DNA of 64,000 nucleotides from Chitinophaga niabensis (GTDB lineage: Bacteria > Bacteroidota > Bacteroidia > Chitinophagales > Chitinophagaceae): assembly GCF_039545795.1 (NCBI RefSeq), contig NZ_CP154260.1, forward strand, positions 5,957,001 through 6,021,000, read 5' to 3'. The stretch's first letter is position 1. Every line of letters starts with the position of its first letter. The position numbers and the translations under genes are program-made. The notes under the pieces are model-generated. The model was not told where the DNA came from. It did no database searches and saw only the letters and a program-made list of their open reading frames with translations. Below, piece by piece: positions 44,534 to 54,481 of this stretch.

Positions 44534-46288
44534 TTACTGCACCCAGCCCGGATTTTGCAGCAAGTCCACTCCTTTATCTTTATATAACTTTATCTGGTCC
44601 AGTGGCAGTGGATCGAGGTACCACCTGCTATCTGCAGACCCTTCTACAAATAAACGGTCCGTAAGCGGGTTGGGAGCAGGGATAATATATCCTTCCTGTC
44701 CGCCGCCTTCCAGTGTAACATTGGATAACCAGCTGCCGGTGGGAACTTTTGCCCACTCTGCGCGATTGATCCAGCAGCCCCTGTTCAGATCAGGATTAGC
44801 CCTGGTATCTACATACGCCAGTTTCTTCCATCTTCTCAGATCATCCAGGCGCATGCCTTCCATGGTTAATTCCACGCGGCGTTCCCTGCGGATCTCCCAG
44901 AGCATTTCAGATACCGTGGGATCTCTTTTGGGATCTGTATATACTACACCGGCAATGGCAGGCTGGCCACCGGATACTTCCAGTTTAGGCAGTTTGGCTG
45001 CTGTACCGGAAGGGCGCAGGCGAAGTTTATTGATAGATTTATCCAGGTCCGCCTGTGTAATAGCGCCTGTTTCTGCAGCTGCTTCCGCATAGTTGATCAA
45101 TATTTCTCCCAAACGGATCACGGGAGCATGTGTAGGATTTACGCTGGAAGATCCTTCCGGCAGATCGCGGATAGCATCGTTCAGGAATTTCCAGGTGCAA
45201 TAACCCGTAGTTGATGTTCCCAGTTTATTATACCGGTTGTTGGAACCCGGCGGACGTAATTCAGGGTTGAAGGTATCCAGCAAACGTGGGTCCCTGTTAG
45301 TTCTCACCTTCTCATTGGTTTTATCTCCCTGGTAAACAGCAGAAGTGCCTATAGGTCTTCCATCTGTGCACAGGTATGCTTCCATCAGGTTTTTGTTAGG
45401 CCCCGTCTGTCCTTCTCCATTAACATAACTGTTCAGCGAATGCGTCAGTAAACCTGTTGCATAACGGCGGTACATGATGATCTCTGTATTCTTGGAAAGG
45501 TCCAGGTTATTGAAAGACTCCCGGTAGGTTTGGTTGAAAACATACCCTCCGTTAGTGATCACATCATCGGCAGCCGCTTTTGCTGCCAGTAGGTATTCCT
45601 GTGCTTTTGCCGGATTGTTGAGGTGATACTTTTGCCAGGTACCTTCAAACAGGAATACTCTGGACATAAAAGCTTCCACCACCCATTTGGTAACATTTAA
45701 TCCTTTCTCTCCATCTGCAGCACGCACATTTTCGGAAGCATATTTGAAGTCGAGCAATACGCTGTCCATCACCAAAGTGCGCGGGTCACGAGGTTTATAT
45801 AACTGAGCTTCTTCGGAAACATCCATGGCATAGCCGTACCAGGGCACATCGCCGAAAGCTTTTACTAAGCGGTAATAGGCCATACCACGGAAAAAGCGGG
45901 CAATGCCCATCCAGTGTTTTTTAGTGGGCTCATCCAGGCTGCTCATGTTCTGTACACGGTTCAGCATGATATTCGCTTTACGAACATTCGTAAAGGACCA
46001 TCCACCACCACTGGCAGGGATGATCTTAACGAACTGCGGAGGACTGGTAGGCCCAAAATCATCATTCAGTGATTGCCCCTGGTAGAAATAATCACCAAAA
46101 GCAAAGCCGGTACCATACCCACCAAAATAAGTGGTATAAAAACCATACGCAAAAGTGCGCACGTTCTTTTCGTTAGACCAGTAAATATTGTCACTCTCCT
46201 GATCCAATGGGCCACGGTCCAGGAATTCCTTGCTACAACCGGTGCCGAGCCATGCCAACAATACCAGGATATATATTTTCGATTTCAT
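44534..46288 (-). CDS. SusD/RagB family nutrient-binding lipoprotein
   Basis: Surface lipoprotein that captures glycans for its SusC partner. Lipobox LGTGC puts the lipidated Cys at residue 18. The N-terminal SusD region (FLDRGPLDQESDNIYWSN) and the conserved middle block (IARFFRGMAYYRLVKAFGDVPWYG) are clear, as is the C-terminal RagB part (RRERRVELTMEGMRLDDLRRWK). Length 584 aa. It starts 20 bases after susC and precedes nagA, so the three are one operon. Confidence 0.95.
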   Translation of the reverse strand: MKSKIYILVLLAWLGTGCSKEFLDRGPLDQESDNIYWSNEKNVRTFAYGFYTTYFGGYGTGFAFGDYFYQGQSLNDDFGPTSPPQFVKIIPASGGGWSFTNVRKANIMLNRVQNMSSLDEPTKKHWMGIARFFRGMAYYRLVKAFGDVPWYGYAMDVSEEAQLYKPRDPRTLVMDSVLLDFKYASENVRAADGEKGLNVTKWVVEAFMSRVFLFEGTWQKYHLNNPAKAQEYLLAAKAAADDVITNGGYVFNQTYRESFNNLDLSKNTEIIMYRRYATGLLTHSLNSYVNGEGQTGPNKNLMEAYLCTDGRPIGTSAVYQGDKTNEKVRTNRDPRLLDTFNPELRPPGSNNRYNKLGTSTTGYCTWKFLNDAIRDLPEGSSSVNPTHAPVIRLGEILINYAEAAAETGAITQADLDKSINKLRLRPSGTAAKLPKLEVSGGQPAIAGVVYTDPKRDPTVSEMLWEIRRERRVELTMEGMRLDDLRRWKKLAYVDTRANPDLNRGCWINRAEWAKVPTGSWLSNVTLEGGGQEGYIIPAPNPLTDRLFVEGSADSRWYLDPLPLDQIKLYKDKGVDLLQNPGWVQ

Positions 46289-46308
46289 AAAGATCCAGAT
46301 TTGTGTTT

Positions 46309-49300
46309 TTAGAAAGTAAGTTGAAGCCCGAATGAAATTTCTTTACGGAAAGGATACGTCCGTCCGAATGCTGTGGCATCTGTTTGTTCCGGTGTGTAAT
46401 CAATTTCCGGATCCAGCGGGATCTGTAATTTATCCCATGTGAACAGGTTTTCACCACTCACATAAATGCGCGCTGTTTTTATACGGGCTCTGTTACTAAT
46501 ATTTACAGGCAGTGTATAACCCAGTGAAAGGTTCTTCAAACGGGTATATGCCATGTTCAGCAAATAACGGCTTTGGCGCTGGAAGTTACGGGTAGCATTA
46601 GAACCAGCAGTAAAAGTAGGTTGCGGATAATATGCATCTGTGTTAGTAGGCGTCCAGTAATCCAGGTGGTGATCATACCAGGAGTCTGTTCCAAAGCCTG
46701 GAATGAATAATGGACCGGAAGGCCAGAGCTCTCTTTTGCCCACACCTTGTATAAATATGCTAAAGTCAATTCCTTTCCAATCTGCTCCTAAACGTATACC
46801 ATATTGGTAACGGGGAGTGGAGTTACCGATCACCATCATATCTCCGTAATCATCCAGGGAAGAAGCACCAGGTGTTATTTTTTTATCGCCGTTACGATCT
46901 ACATATCTTACGTCTCCCGGTTGGAAGTAGAACCAAGGTGCAGTACCAGCCAGCACTGTCTGATCAGCGATACCTGCATTGGGTACCCATACACCGTTTT
47001 GTTTGGTAAAGTCACTTTCCTGGAACAGGCGGTCTGTTTGATAACCCCATATTTCACCAATGGTTTTTCCCTCGTAGTTATTAGCCAGGAGTTTGGATGC
47101 ACTGGCAAAACGGGTGATCTTTTCCTGGAAGTCGGATAATGTGGCGAGTACGTTAAAGCGCAGGCCATTTTCCAGTGTGTGGCTATAATCAATAGCCAGT
47201 TCCCAGCCTTTGGTTTGCATTTCACCAAAGTTCCGAACGGGTGAAGCACCACCAAATGAACTCGGTAAAGTAACACCTGCACCGATCATTTTACTGGTGG
47301 TCCTGTTATACCAGTCGAAAGTTATACCCAGTGCATTATTAAAGAAGCGGGCATCCAAACCAAGGTCTGCACTCGTAACTGTTTCCCATGTGAGGGAGCT
47401 GGACACCAATCCCGGTGTGGAAACAGTGATCTGGTTTGTACTTCCTATCAGCCAGCCTGAGGCGCTGGGATCCATTGTAGAAATGAACCGGTAGTTACCT
47501 ACATTCTGGTTACCCAATGATCCATAGGAAGCCCTGAGTTTGAAGAAGGACAGTACCGGTTTTGCAAACTCCATGAAATTTTCTTCTGTGATCACATATC
47601 CGGCAGATGCTGAAGGGAAAAATCCATAGCGGTCATTCACCGGGAATTTTGAAGACCCGTCATAACGTCCATTGATCTCAAACAGGAACTTGTTCTTATA
47701 ATCATAGTTAATACGGGCGAAATAACCATTGGTAGCCCAATGCCCCCTGTCTCCACCAGCAAACTGATCACCGGTTGCCAGGGATATCTCACCAAGGTTC
47801 GGATCGATCAGTGTTCTTCTTTCCGAAGTTTGTGACCAGCTGCGAAACAGATCCACATCCATCCCTACAATTCCTTTCAGGTGATGGTGGCCAATATCTT
47901 TCTTGTAAGTAGCAAAAGCGCGGCCGGTATTCCATTCGCTCCAGGAGGAAACATACCTTACGCGGTCCCATACCGCATCCTGGTAATTGGTAAAGTAATT
48001 CAATTGTGTGGGGTTAGCCCAGAAATTGATCCCTGCAGTGGGTGCTCCGGCAGTACGGAAGTGGTTATTAGTAGAAGAATAGGTATAATCAACATCAATG
48101 GTAAGGTCCTTTAACGGTTTAAGTGTACCGCCAATCTGTACCCTGTTGAAAGTTGATTTGGTTTCATCCATATTCGCCTGCTGAGTTTCCGTTACAGCAC
48201 TGCGGAAAGGTTTTCCCTGGTAGGTGCCATATGGATAAATAACAGGCCAGCGATAGAGATAATACCAGGGGCCTAATTGTGCACCGGAATAAGACATCGG
48301 CTGTTCAAAGATAGACTGGCTTGTCATGATCTTTCCTCTTACATCCAGCCAGTCTTTCACCGCAGAGTTTACAGAAAGTGTAGCGTTATATCTTTGGAAC
48401 TTATCTGTTTTGAATTTCAATACACCACTTTGGTTGAGGTATCCTAAGCTTAAGTGGTAATTTGTTTTTTCTCCGCCGCCGTTAAAAGAGAGGTCATGTT
48501 TTTGCATCATGGTCCAGTCTTTCATATAACGTTTACCCACATCCCATGGACGGTAAAAATAAAGCAGGCCATTGCGGATCTCAAAGTCCCGGTTCAGCAC
48601 CATCGAATCTCCCAGTTCTTTACCACCATAATCCTGTTGCCATTTCTTCATTTTTTCGATCCCCTCTCTGTCAAAGCCCATACCCAGTGTGCCGAAGAAA
48701 GCTTTGTTGGGTTCCTGGCGGAGGTAAGCGGCAAACATGGCTTCCGCACCTTCCACAGCACCGGCTATTTTAGGCATGGTGGTTGGCTTGCTCCAAGAGA
48801 AGTTATTGGAATAGTTCACCGTAGTGGGCGCACCTTTTTTACCGGATTTAGTGGTAATGAGGATCACGCCCCAGGCAGCACGTGTACCATAAATGGAAGT
48901 GGATGCCGCATCTTTCAATACTGAAATGGATTCAATATCCTGCGGGTTGATCATTTGCAGGCTGGGTATCTCTACGTTGTCCACCAGGATCAAAGGTTGC
49001 GCACCGGCAGCACCGGTATTGAGAGAACCCGTCATACCTCTTAAACGGATAGCAGGATTCCTACCAAGATCTCCACTTGCAGAAGTGATCGTTAAACCGG
49101 GTACCGTTCCCTGTAATCCACGGCCGATATCAGAGATGGGCCTGGAGTTCAGTGTTTTATTAATATCAACAGAAGTTACGGCACCGGTTAAGTTAGCTTT
49201 CTTTTGGGTACCATACCCTACAATCACCACATCATCCAGTTTACGGTTATCTCCTTTTAGGATTACATTGAGCACAGTAGCTTTTCCTACTACCACTTCC

Positions 49301-49920
49301 TGCTGAACAGCTCCGATGGAACTAAAGATCACCACCTGTCCACGATTGGCAGTAAGGGTAAAAGCCCCGTCTACATCCGTGTACACTCCTTTTGTGGTGT
49401 TCTGGATCCTTACGGAAACGCCCGGCATGGGTACGCCGGATTCGTCCATCACCTTTCCTTTGATGGTAACAACAGAATCCGCAACCATGGAAGGATTCAG
49501 CTCAGCCGGTTGTTCATGGCGGGCTACGATCATGATCGTGTTGTCTGTTAATTTATACCCCAGGCCGGCAGGTTTCAGCAAAGCGCTGAGTGTGGCGCCT
49601 ACACTCCGGGTAGCATATTGGAGGGATACACGCCCTGAACGTTCCACTAGTTCAGAGGCAAATGCAATGCGAAAGCCGGAAAGCTTTTCGACCTGCGTTA
49701 ACGCTTTTTCCAGGGTGGCATCGGTAACCTCCATGGTGATCTTCTTCTCCTCGAGCGCCTGGCCTTTGCCGGAAACTGCCCAAAGAAGCTGAAAGCTAAC
49801 CAGCATGCAAATGATGGTGGAGAGGCTTAATCTCATAAAAAAACGCATTTGCGAGGAATAAACTGCTAGAGACAGCGCGGACACAAGCCGCCCTGTAGCA
49901 AAAACCGCTGATTTTTGCAT
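46309..49920 (-). CDS. SusC/RagA TonB-dependent receptor with STN signalling domain
   Basis: The start at 49920 (MQKSAVFATGRLVS) resembles other SusC N-termini; the frame extends 36 codons more. After the signal (MRFFMRLSLSTIICMLVSFQLLWAVSGKGQA) comes an STN domain (KITMEVTDATLEKALTQVEKLSGFRIAFAS), used to signal to a FecR anti-sigma factor. Then a carboxypeptidase-like domain (IKGKVMDESGVPMPGVSVRIQNT), TonB-box area (LDDVVIVGYGTQKKANLTGAV), plug and barrel, ending LQLTF. It sits between fecR and susD, 183 bases after fecR. The glycan is imported across the outer membrane. Confidence 0.95.
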   Translation of the reverse strand: MQKSAVFATGRLVSALSLAVYSSQMRFFMRLSLSTIICMLVSFQLLWAVSGKGQALEEKKITMEVTDATLEKALTQVEKLSGFRIAFASELVERSGRVSLQYATRSVGATLSALLKPAGLGYKLTDNTIMIVARHEQPAELNPSMVADSVVTIKGKVMDESGVPMPGVSVRIQNTTKGVYTDVDGAFTLTANRGQVVIFSSIGAVQQEVVVGKATVLNVILKGDNRKLDDVVIVGYGTQKKANLTGAVTSVDINKTLNSRPISDIGRGLQGTVPGLTITSASGDLGRNPAIRLRGMTGSLNTGAAGAQPLILVDNVEIPSLQMINPQDIESISVLKDAASTSIYGTRAAWGVILITTKSGKKGAPTTVNYSNNFSWSKPTTMPKIAGAVEGAEAMFAAYLRQEPNKAFFGTLGMGFDREGIEKMKKWQQDYGGKELGDSMVLNRDFEIRNGLLYFYRPWDVGKRYMKDWTMMQKHDLSFNGGGEKTNYHLSLGYLNQSGVLKFKTDKFQRYNATLSVNSAVKDWLDVRGKIMTSQSIFEQPMSYSGAQLGPWYYLYRWPVIYPYGTYQGKPFRSAVTETQQANMDETKSTFNRVQIGGTLKPLKDLTIDVDYTYSSTNNHFRTAGAPTAGINFWANPTQLNYFTNYQDAVWDRVRYVSSWSEWNTGRAFATYKKDIGHHHLKGIVGMDVDLFRSWSQTSERRTLIDPNLGEISLATGDQFAGGDRGHWATNGYFARINYDYKNKFLFEINGRYDGSSKFPVNDRYGFFPSASAGYVITEENFMEFAKPVLSFFKLRASYGSLGNQNVGNYRFISTMDPSASGWLIGSTNQITVSTPGLVSSSLTWETVTSADLGLDARFFNNALGITFDWYNRTTSKMIGAGVTLPSSFGGASPVRNFGEMQTKGWELAIDYSHTLENGLRFNVLATLSDFQEKITRFASASKLLANNYEGKTIGEIWGYQTDRLFQESDFTKQNGVWVPNAGIADQTVLAGTAPWFYFQPGDVRYVDRNGDKKITPGASSLDDYGDMMVIGNSTPRYQYGIRLGADWKGIDFSIFIQGVGKRELWPSGPLFIPGFGTDSWYDHHLDYWTPTNTDAYYPQPTFTAGSNATRNFQRQSRYLLNMAYTRLKNLSLGYTLPVNISNRARIKTARIYVSGENLFTWDKLQIPLDPEIDYTPEQTDATAFGRTYPFRKEISFGLQLTF

Positions 49921-49982
49921 ATTTTGCAATTGTTTAGAATGATGAAGAATAGCCTGAGGGCTGTTTAATGTTCTAAGCGAAT

Positions 49983-50023
49983 CCCCTCCCGGACCTTCCA
50001 CAGTACGGAGGGGAATTTTTTTT
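49983..50023 (+). terminator. Terminator-shaped hairpin in the susC leader
   Basis: CCCCTCC (49983-49989) pairs with GGAGGGG (50007-50013) and is followed by AA and eight T on the plus strand. No plus-strand gene is present here; on the minus strand it lies in the fecR-susC spacer and would be a hairpin in the susC leader. It could end an antisense RNA or regulate susC. Confidence 0.5.
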
Positions 50024-50103
50024 GTCAAAAAAAGTTAGGTGGGCGGACGCGTGATCCAGCTCATGGAAAAAGATTTTGGTAAAATTAACGTTAGCAATAG
50101 TCT

Positions 50104-51087
50104 CTATTTGTCAGTACATCCCTTCCCGTCAATAACCACTTCGTTTTCTTCCACGATATAAGAAGCGTTTCCAACGGTACATAAAATGTATAAGACTTTA
50201 TCAAGTGATTCTGTCCCTTCAAAAGTGGCGCGGATCCTGCAATGGCGGAGAGCAGGGTTAGCAAATCGTATGGGCACCTGGTATTGTTCGCCTATCTGTT
50301 TAGCGATATCCTCGAATGGTATAGAATTAAAGTCCATGCCTTTTTTCAGCCATGCAACGGTTTCTTCTGCTTTTACCACTTTAGTAGCCGCTACTTTGTT
50401 CTCATATACAATTTGCTGATCCGGTAAAAGTATGCCGAGCAATTCACGGCTCTGTTCATCTTCTATTTTCACTTTACCCCGTGTAACAGTAACTGTAACA
50501 GAGGACTGGTCCGGATAGGCTTTGATATTAAAGGCTGTTCCCAGTACAGTGGTCAGTAATCTTCCGGAATGGATCACAAAAGGTTTACCCGGCTGGTGCC
50601 GGATATCAAAATAGCCCTCTCCTTTAAGTGTTACTTCCCTGCTGTTACCTTTAAATGAAGCAGGATATATGAGGCTGCTGCCTTCACGCAATACAACAGT
50701 ACTGCTATCCGGCAGCAGGATGAAACGTTTGCTTTCCGGCGCATCCGGAGAAACGGCCAGCAGCTGGCTGGCGCCACCCTGCTCTTTTGCAGAAGGACGG
50801 GTGAACCATAATAAAACGCCGATCCCCACAATAGGGATCAGAACAGCCGCCACACGCAGCCAGATATGACGGGAGCCGCTGCGGAAAAGGGTTTCCTTTC
50901 TGCGGCGGTAATCTGTAAAATCCTGCAGTAATTCCTGTGCCAATTCCTCATCCGACCGCCATTGCAGCGATTCCGCTTCCGGATGCTGCCAGGTTTCATA
51001 CCAGCTTTCCAAAGCTTGTAATTCCTCTGGCGTACAGGTGCCGGATTTGTATTTTTCTAATAGTTCTTTAACGTCTAACAAGCTCAT
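50104..51087 (-). CDS. FecR-family anti-sigma factor
   Basis: A cytoplasmic N-terminal sigma-binding region (LLEKYKSGTCTPEELQALESWY), a membrane helix near 85 (LRVAAVLIPIVGIGVLLWF), a periplasmic FecR domain (FILLPDSSTVVLREGSSLIYP to VTVTRGKVKI) and a C-terminal DUF4974 region (FNSIPFEDIAKQIGEQYQVPIRF). It holds the divergent sigma factor (51281) inactive until the STN domain of the neighbouring SusC reports substrate. Length 327 aa is normal. Divergent by 193 bases from the sigma gene. Confidence 0.93.
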   Translation of the reverse strand: MSLLDVKELLEKYKSGTCTPEELQALESWYETWQHPEAESLQWRSDEELAQELLQDFTDYRRRKETLFRSGSRHIWLRVAAVLIPIVGIGVLLWFTRPSAKEQGGASQLLAVSPDAPESKRFILLPDSSTVVLREGSSLIYPASFKGNSREVTLKGEGYFDIRHQPGKPFVIHSGRLLTTVLGTAFNIKAYPDQSSVTVTVTRGKVKIEDEQSRELLGILLPDQQIVYENKVAATKVVKAEETVAWLKKGMDFNSIPFEDIAKQIGEQYQVPIRFANPALRHCRIRATFEGTESLDKVLYILCTVGNASYIVEENEVVIDGKGCTDK

Positions 51088-51280
51088 AAGTGGGAATTGA
51101 GACCTCCGTCATTATATAAGGACAAACAATAAAAAACAAACCGTTACTCCCCTGAAAAAAATATTATTCTTTGATGAAATCCCATTTTCCTTGGAAAATT
51201 AGCGCTTAAATTTCCTTACATTTAACTTACGCAAAATTACAGGGTCTATTCCACAGCATACACACCATACGGACGTAGAG

Positions 51281-51826
51281 TTGCTCTCCTCATGGAAAAA
51301 GGGCGATCAGGCTGCATTTGACGCCTTATACCAACGTTATGCCGTGATGTTATTAAAGAAAGCATATGAAAAGACCGGTAACAAAGAAACTGCCCGCGAA
51401 TTTGTGCAGGAGGTTTTCCTGGAGTTACTGGAAAGGAAAGACCGCCTGGATATTCACACCTCTTTTAAGGCTTATATTTTCACCGCATTGCGCAACCGCG
51501 TGCTGAACTATCTGCATCGCCAGTTCATCCATCATAAATACGAAGTATACCAGGAAACCCGGCCTCCTGCCATCAGCAATGATGTGGAATCCTATCTTTC
51601 CCATAAGGAACTAACACTCCAGGTATCCGATGCCATTCAGCAATTACCGGAAAAATGCCGCCAGGTATTTTTATTAAGCCGCTCCGAAGAACTCAGCAAC
51701 AAAGAGATCGCGGAACGTTCCGGTATCTCCGTGAACACCGTAGAGCAGCATATGCGTAAAGCATTACGGCTGCTGCGCAGTGGTTTACAAAGGACCCCGC
51801 TCTTAATTGCCTTCATTTTCTTTTAA
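51281..51826 (+). CDS. ECF sigma factor of the PUL (start uncertain)
   Basis: Sigma-70 regions 2 and 4 are clear (GDQAAFDALYQRYAVMLLKKAYEKTGN, LPEKCRQVFLLSRSEELSNKEIAERSGISVNTVEQHMRKAL). The only standard start in frame is TTG at 51281, but family members usually have several residues such as DVELL before GDQ, and the frame stays open upstream without ATG or GTG; an ATT start may be used. It is divergent from fecR, typical of SusC/SusD regulation, and controls the PUL by inference. Its 3' end overlaps the convergent GH9 gene by 24 bases. Confidence 0.85.
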   Translation: MLSSWKKGDQAAFDALYQRYAVMLLKKAYEKTGNKETAREFVQEVFLELLERKDRLDIHTSFKAYIFTALRNRVLNYLHRQFIHHKYEVYQETRPPAISNDVESYLSHKELTLQVSDAIQQLPEKCRQVFLLSRSEELSNKEIAERSGISVNTVEQHMRKALRLLRSGLQRTPLLIAFIFF

Positions 51827-53566
51827 CGCCAGCAGGTAGATCAATGAAGCCGTACCATCCATGGTAGGTTCATTCGTGCTGTAGTCTCCATAATCATCAT
51901 GGTATACCACCAGGCTGCTTTGAAAAGCCGCATACTCATCCGGGTCTGCTAAGCGGATGCCGATAAGACTATTATAAATAGTACCATATACCGGCCCATC
52001 CACTAATCCTCCATCGATCGGGTAATTCTTCAGATGGGTGAAAGCAGAATGCGGATCTACAGGAGTATCGCCGTTAGCCGGTAAACCATATACCATACTG
52101 GTTCCCCAGGGATTGCAACCAAACAGCCAGTCAAAATTCGCCTGCGCCAGTGCAGCAAAAGAAGCATCTCCGCTAAGTTGCTGATACCAGTAACACTGGA
52201 TGGCAAATGAAGTGGTGAGATTATTACTGCACCAGATGAAAGGCACACCCCGGTAAAAAGCATTTTCTTTCGCTTTCTCCCAAACCCTTTCCACACCTGT
52301 TTTGTAATATTGAATAAGCTGTTGTTTGGCAGCTCCTTTGGAATGTTTCGCTAATTCATAGTGCCCGATATTAATGAAGGGATACCACTGATAATGGCTG
52401 GCCGTGTCTTTTCCCAGCCAGGGAGTGATCGTTTCCTTTGCTGCATATATCTGCCCTTCTTTTAAGAAGGCCTGCTTTTTTGTAACAGCAAAAAGTTGTG
52501 CCGCTGCCAGTTCCATATCATCCGTCCAGTTATCTTCTGCGTAGATATAAGGGGATAGTACAGATGCGGTCTGTTGTACTCCGGGCTTTTTTACACCTAA
52601 ACTATAAGCAGTATTGGCACGTTTTAATAACCGGCTGGCATAAACGGGGTCATTTTTCTGAAAGAGGGAATACGCGAGGGAGAAAGCACTCGAGAATTTT
52701 CCTGCCGTAGAAGCTACGCCGGTACTTTTGTTCATCTTATTATATTTCACACCCTGCACCTGTGGTTCCCCTGAGCAAAAATAAACCGGCCTTTCAAAAC
52801 CTCTTCCATAGAAAGGATCCAGTCCGGGAATACGCATACCCTTATGGTCCCTGTCATCTGCGATCTGGTTAAAAAGCCAGTCGTCCTGCGGATGCATTCT
52901 CAGTAACCAATCCAATCCCCAGCGTGCTTCGTCCAATACATCTGCTGTACTGTTCTTTCCCGGCAGGCCATTAGCATCGTGCCGGTCACCAAATACTTTC
53001 GGGAAATCCCGGTAGGCCGCCAGTAAATGATAAGCAGTATTTGCGGAGGTGGTGGAATATTGCAGATAATCACTGGCATCGTGCCAGCCGCCTATTGTAT
53101 TGATATAGGTACTGTCCGGCATGGGGCCGTAGAGGGTATATCCATCAAAAGTATGACAGGAATCTTTGAGGAAAGGATTGAAGCCGCAACGCTGCTGGCG
53201 CAAATAACGCAGGCAGAAATCGGCAGAACCCTGGTACACGTTTCGGGCTATACGAAAATAAGGAGAGGAAGTATTGCCGGTCCTCAACTGGTAAGTGCCC
53301 GGTGTTTTAAAAGAAGAGAAGTCCAGCCGGTAAGATTGCTTGAAGGGGCCGTAACTCCCGAATGCTTTTCCGGCGGCGGCCTTGAATACTACTTTGCCTG
53401 AAGCAGAATCCAGCAGTTCAAATGATTGCAGCGTTGCATCTGTGAGGCTTCCCCACACAGCCACTTTAATACCCGCAGGAAGATACCCGAGTTGATTGAT
53501 CCGGATATATTCTGCCTGTACAGCAGTGGTGAAAAATAAAAGAAGTAGGAAAATGCAGCGTTTCAT
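51803..53566 (-). CDS. Glycoside hydrolase family 9 enzyme
   Basis: Signal peptide (ending AVQAEY), an Ig-like N-terminal CelD_N domain (IRINQLGYLPAGIKVAVWG to YQLRTGNTSSPYFRI, 20-105) and an (alpha/alpha)6 catalytic domain. The nucleophile-activating Asp motif reads GGWHDASDYLQY; canonical GH9 text is GG(Y/W)xDAGD, so Ser replaces Gly. The proton donor Glu is in STNEPTMDGTASLIYLL. GH9 enzymes are endoglucanases, but the family also holds exo-beta-glucosaminidases and this gene adjoins an amino-sugar PUL with nagA. Substrate is undecided between beta-glucan and chito-oligosaccharides. Length 587 aa is normal. Confidence 0.88.
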   Translation of the reverse strand: MKRCIFLLLLFFTTAVQAEYIRINQLGYLPAGIKVAVWGSLTDATLQSFELLDSASGKVVFKAAAGKAFGSYGPFKQSYRLDFSSFKTPGTYQLRTGNTSSPYFRIARNVYQGSADFCLRYLRQQRCGFNPFLKDSCHTFDGYTLYGPMPDSTYINTIGGWHDASDYLQYSTTSANTAYHLLAAYRDFPKVFGDRHDANGLPGKNSTADVLDEARWGLDWLLRMHPQDDWLFNQIADDRDHKGMRIPGLDPFYGRGFERPVYFCSGEPQVQGVKYNKMNKSTGVASTAGKFSSAFSLAYSLFQKNDPVYASRLLKRANTAYSLGVKKPGVQQTASVLSPYIYAEDNWTDDMELAAAQLFAVTKKQAFLKEGQIYAAKETITPWLGKDTASHYQWYPFINIGHYELAKHSKGAAKQQLIQYYKTGVERVWEKAKENAFYRGVPFIWCSNNLTTSFAIQCYWYQQLSGDASFAALAQANFDWLFGCNPWGTSMVYGLPANGDTPVDPHSAFTHLKNYPIDGGLVDGPVYGTIYNSLIGIRLADPDEYAAFQSSLVVYHDDYGDYSTNEPTMDGTASLIYLLALKENEGN

Positions 53567-53615
53567 CGTAGCCAGTTTGTCTATGTAAGATAGACAAACT
53601 GATTAAAATGAACCG

Positions 53616-54353
53616 TTACGCCGCGTGTTGCAGCATTTTGGAAGCACTGATATAATTCTGATCAGGACTGTACATAAACAGGCAACTGCCGTTCTGTATT
53701 TTGCTGATGATCTTTTTATGCAGCTTCACGGGCACAGCAGGGCAGCCAAGGCTGCGGCCAATGTAACCTTGCAGGCGGGCCAGCTTTTCATCCACATAAC
53801 TGGCAGCATGCATCACAATGCCTCTTGACATAGCATTGGAATTAATGCCTTCTTCCTCACCTTCCAGTTTTAAGGAATACCCATGTTTACCTCTGTAAGT
53901 GCTACCGGTCACATAGAATCCAAGACTGCTCTGAAAGCTTTCCTGTGAGTTGGAGAAATTGGTGGCCATGTCCTTTCCGGAATTACGTCCGTGAGAAACC
54001 AGTGAATTAAATAACAGCTTACCAGAGGCCAGGTCTATTACGAAGAGACGTTTTTTAGAAGAGGGGAGACTAAAGTCTACAATAGATAAGATCTCATCGT
54101 TCTTCAGTTTACCTTCTTCCAGCAGGCGCTCGTATCCAGCCAGTGCATATTCATAGGCCTGTTGGGAAAGCCCTAAAGCGCCCAGTGCCAGTTGATCATA
54201 CAACATAGCATTGGCAGACACACCTGTTTTTGCAACAGTATGTTTTACAACGCCGGTATTCTTTTTACCTATGGAAGAAACCTTCAGGCTCAAAAGTGAA
54301 GTAAGGCACAGGAAGGGTAGTATGTATCTTTTTTTGCTAAATCTCATTTTCAT
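53616..54353 (-). CDS. L,D-transpeptidase-type murein catalytic protein
   Basis: A secreted or membrane-anchored protein with an N-terminal hydrophobic segment (ILPFLCLTSLLSLKVSS). The C-terminal half carries the catalytic pattern of YkuD-like L,D-transpeptidases of PF13645 type: His182 in GIVMHAAS and Cys204 in GRSLGCPAV, with HGRNSGKD upstream. Members cross-link peptidoglycan or link proteins to it. The gene is on its own; length 245 aa is normal for the family. Confidence 0.85.
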   Translation of the reverse strand: MKMRFSKKRYILPFLCLTSLLSLKVSSIGKKNTGVVKHTVAKTGVSANAMLYDQLALGALGLSQQAYEYALAGYERLLEEGKLKNDEILSIVDFSLPSSKKRLFVIDLASGKLLFNSLVSHGRNSGKDMATNFSNSQESFQSSLGFYVTGSTYRGKHGYSLKLEGEEEGINSNAMSRGIVMHAASYVDEKLARLQGYIGRSLGCPAVPVKLHKKIISKIQNGSCLFMYSPDQNYISASKMLQHAA

Positions 54354-54481
54354 CCGCTACATTGCTTTTACTAGTTAAAAAAATAGGTTTTTCTGATATG
54401 TTATTGCAGTTTACAAAGATACAAATTATCTATTATTTGATACTGTTGTTTAAGGGCTTAAGTGTCAGGAAGATGTCAAAA

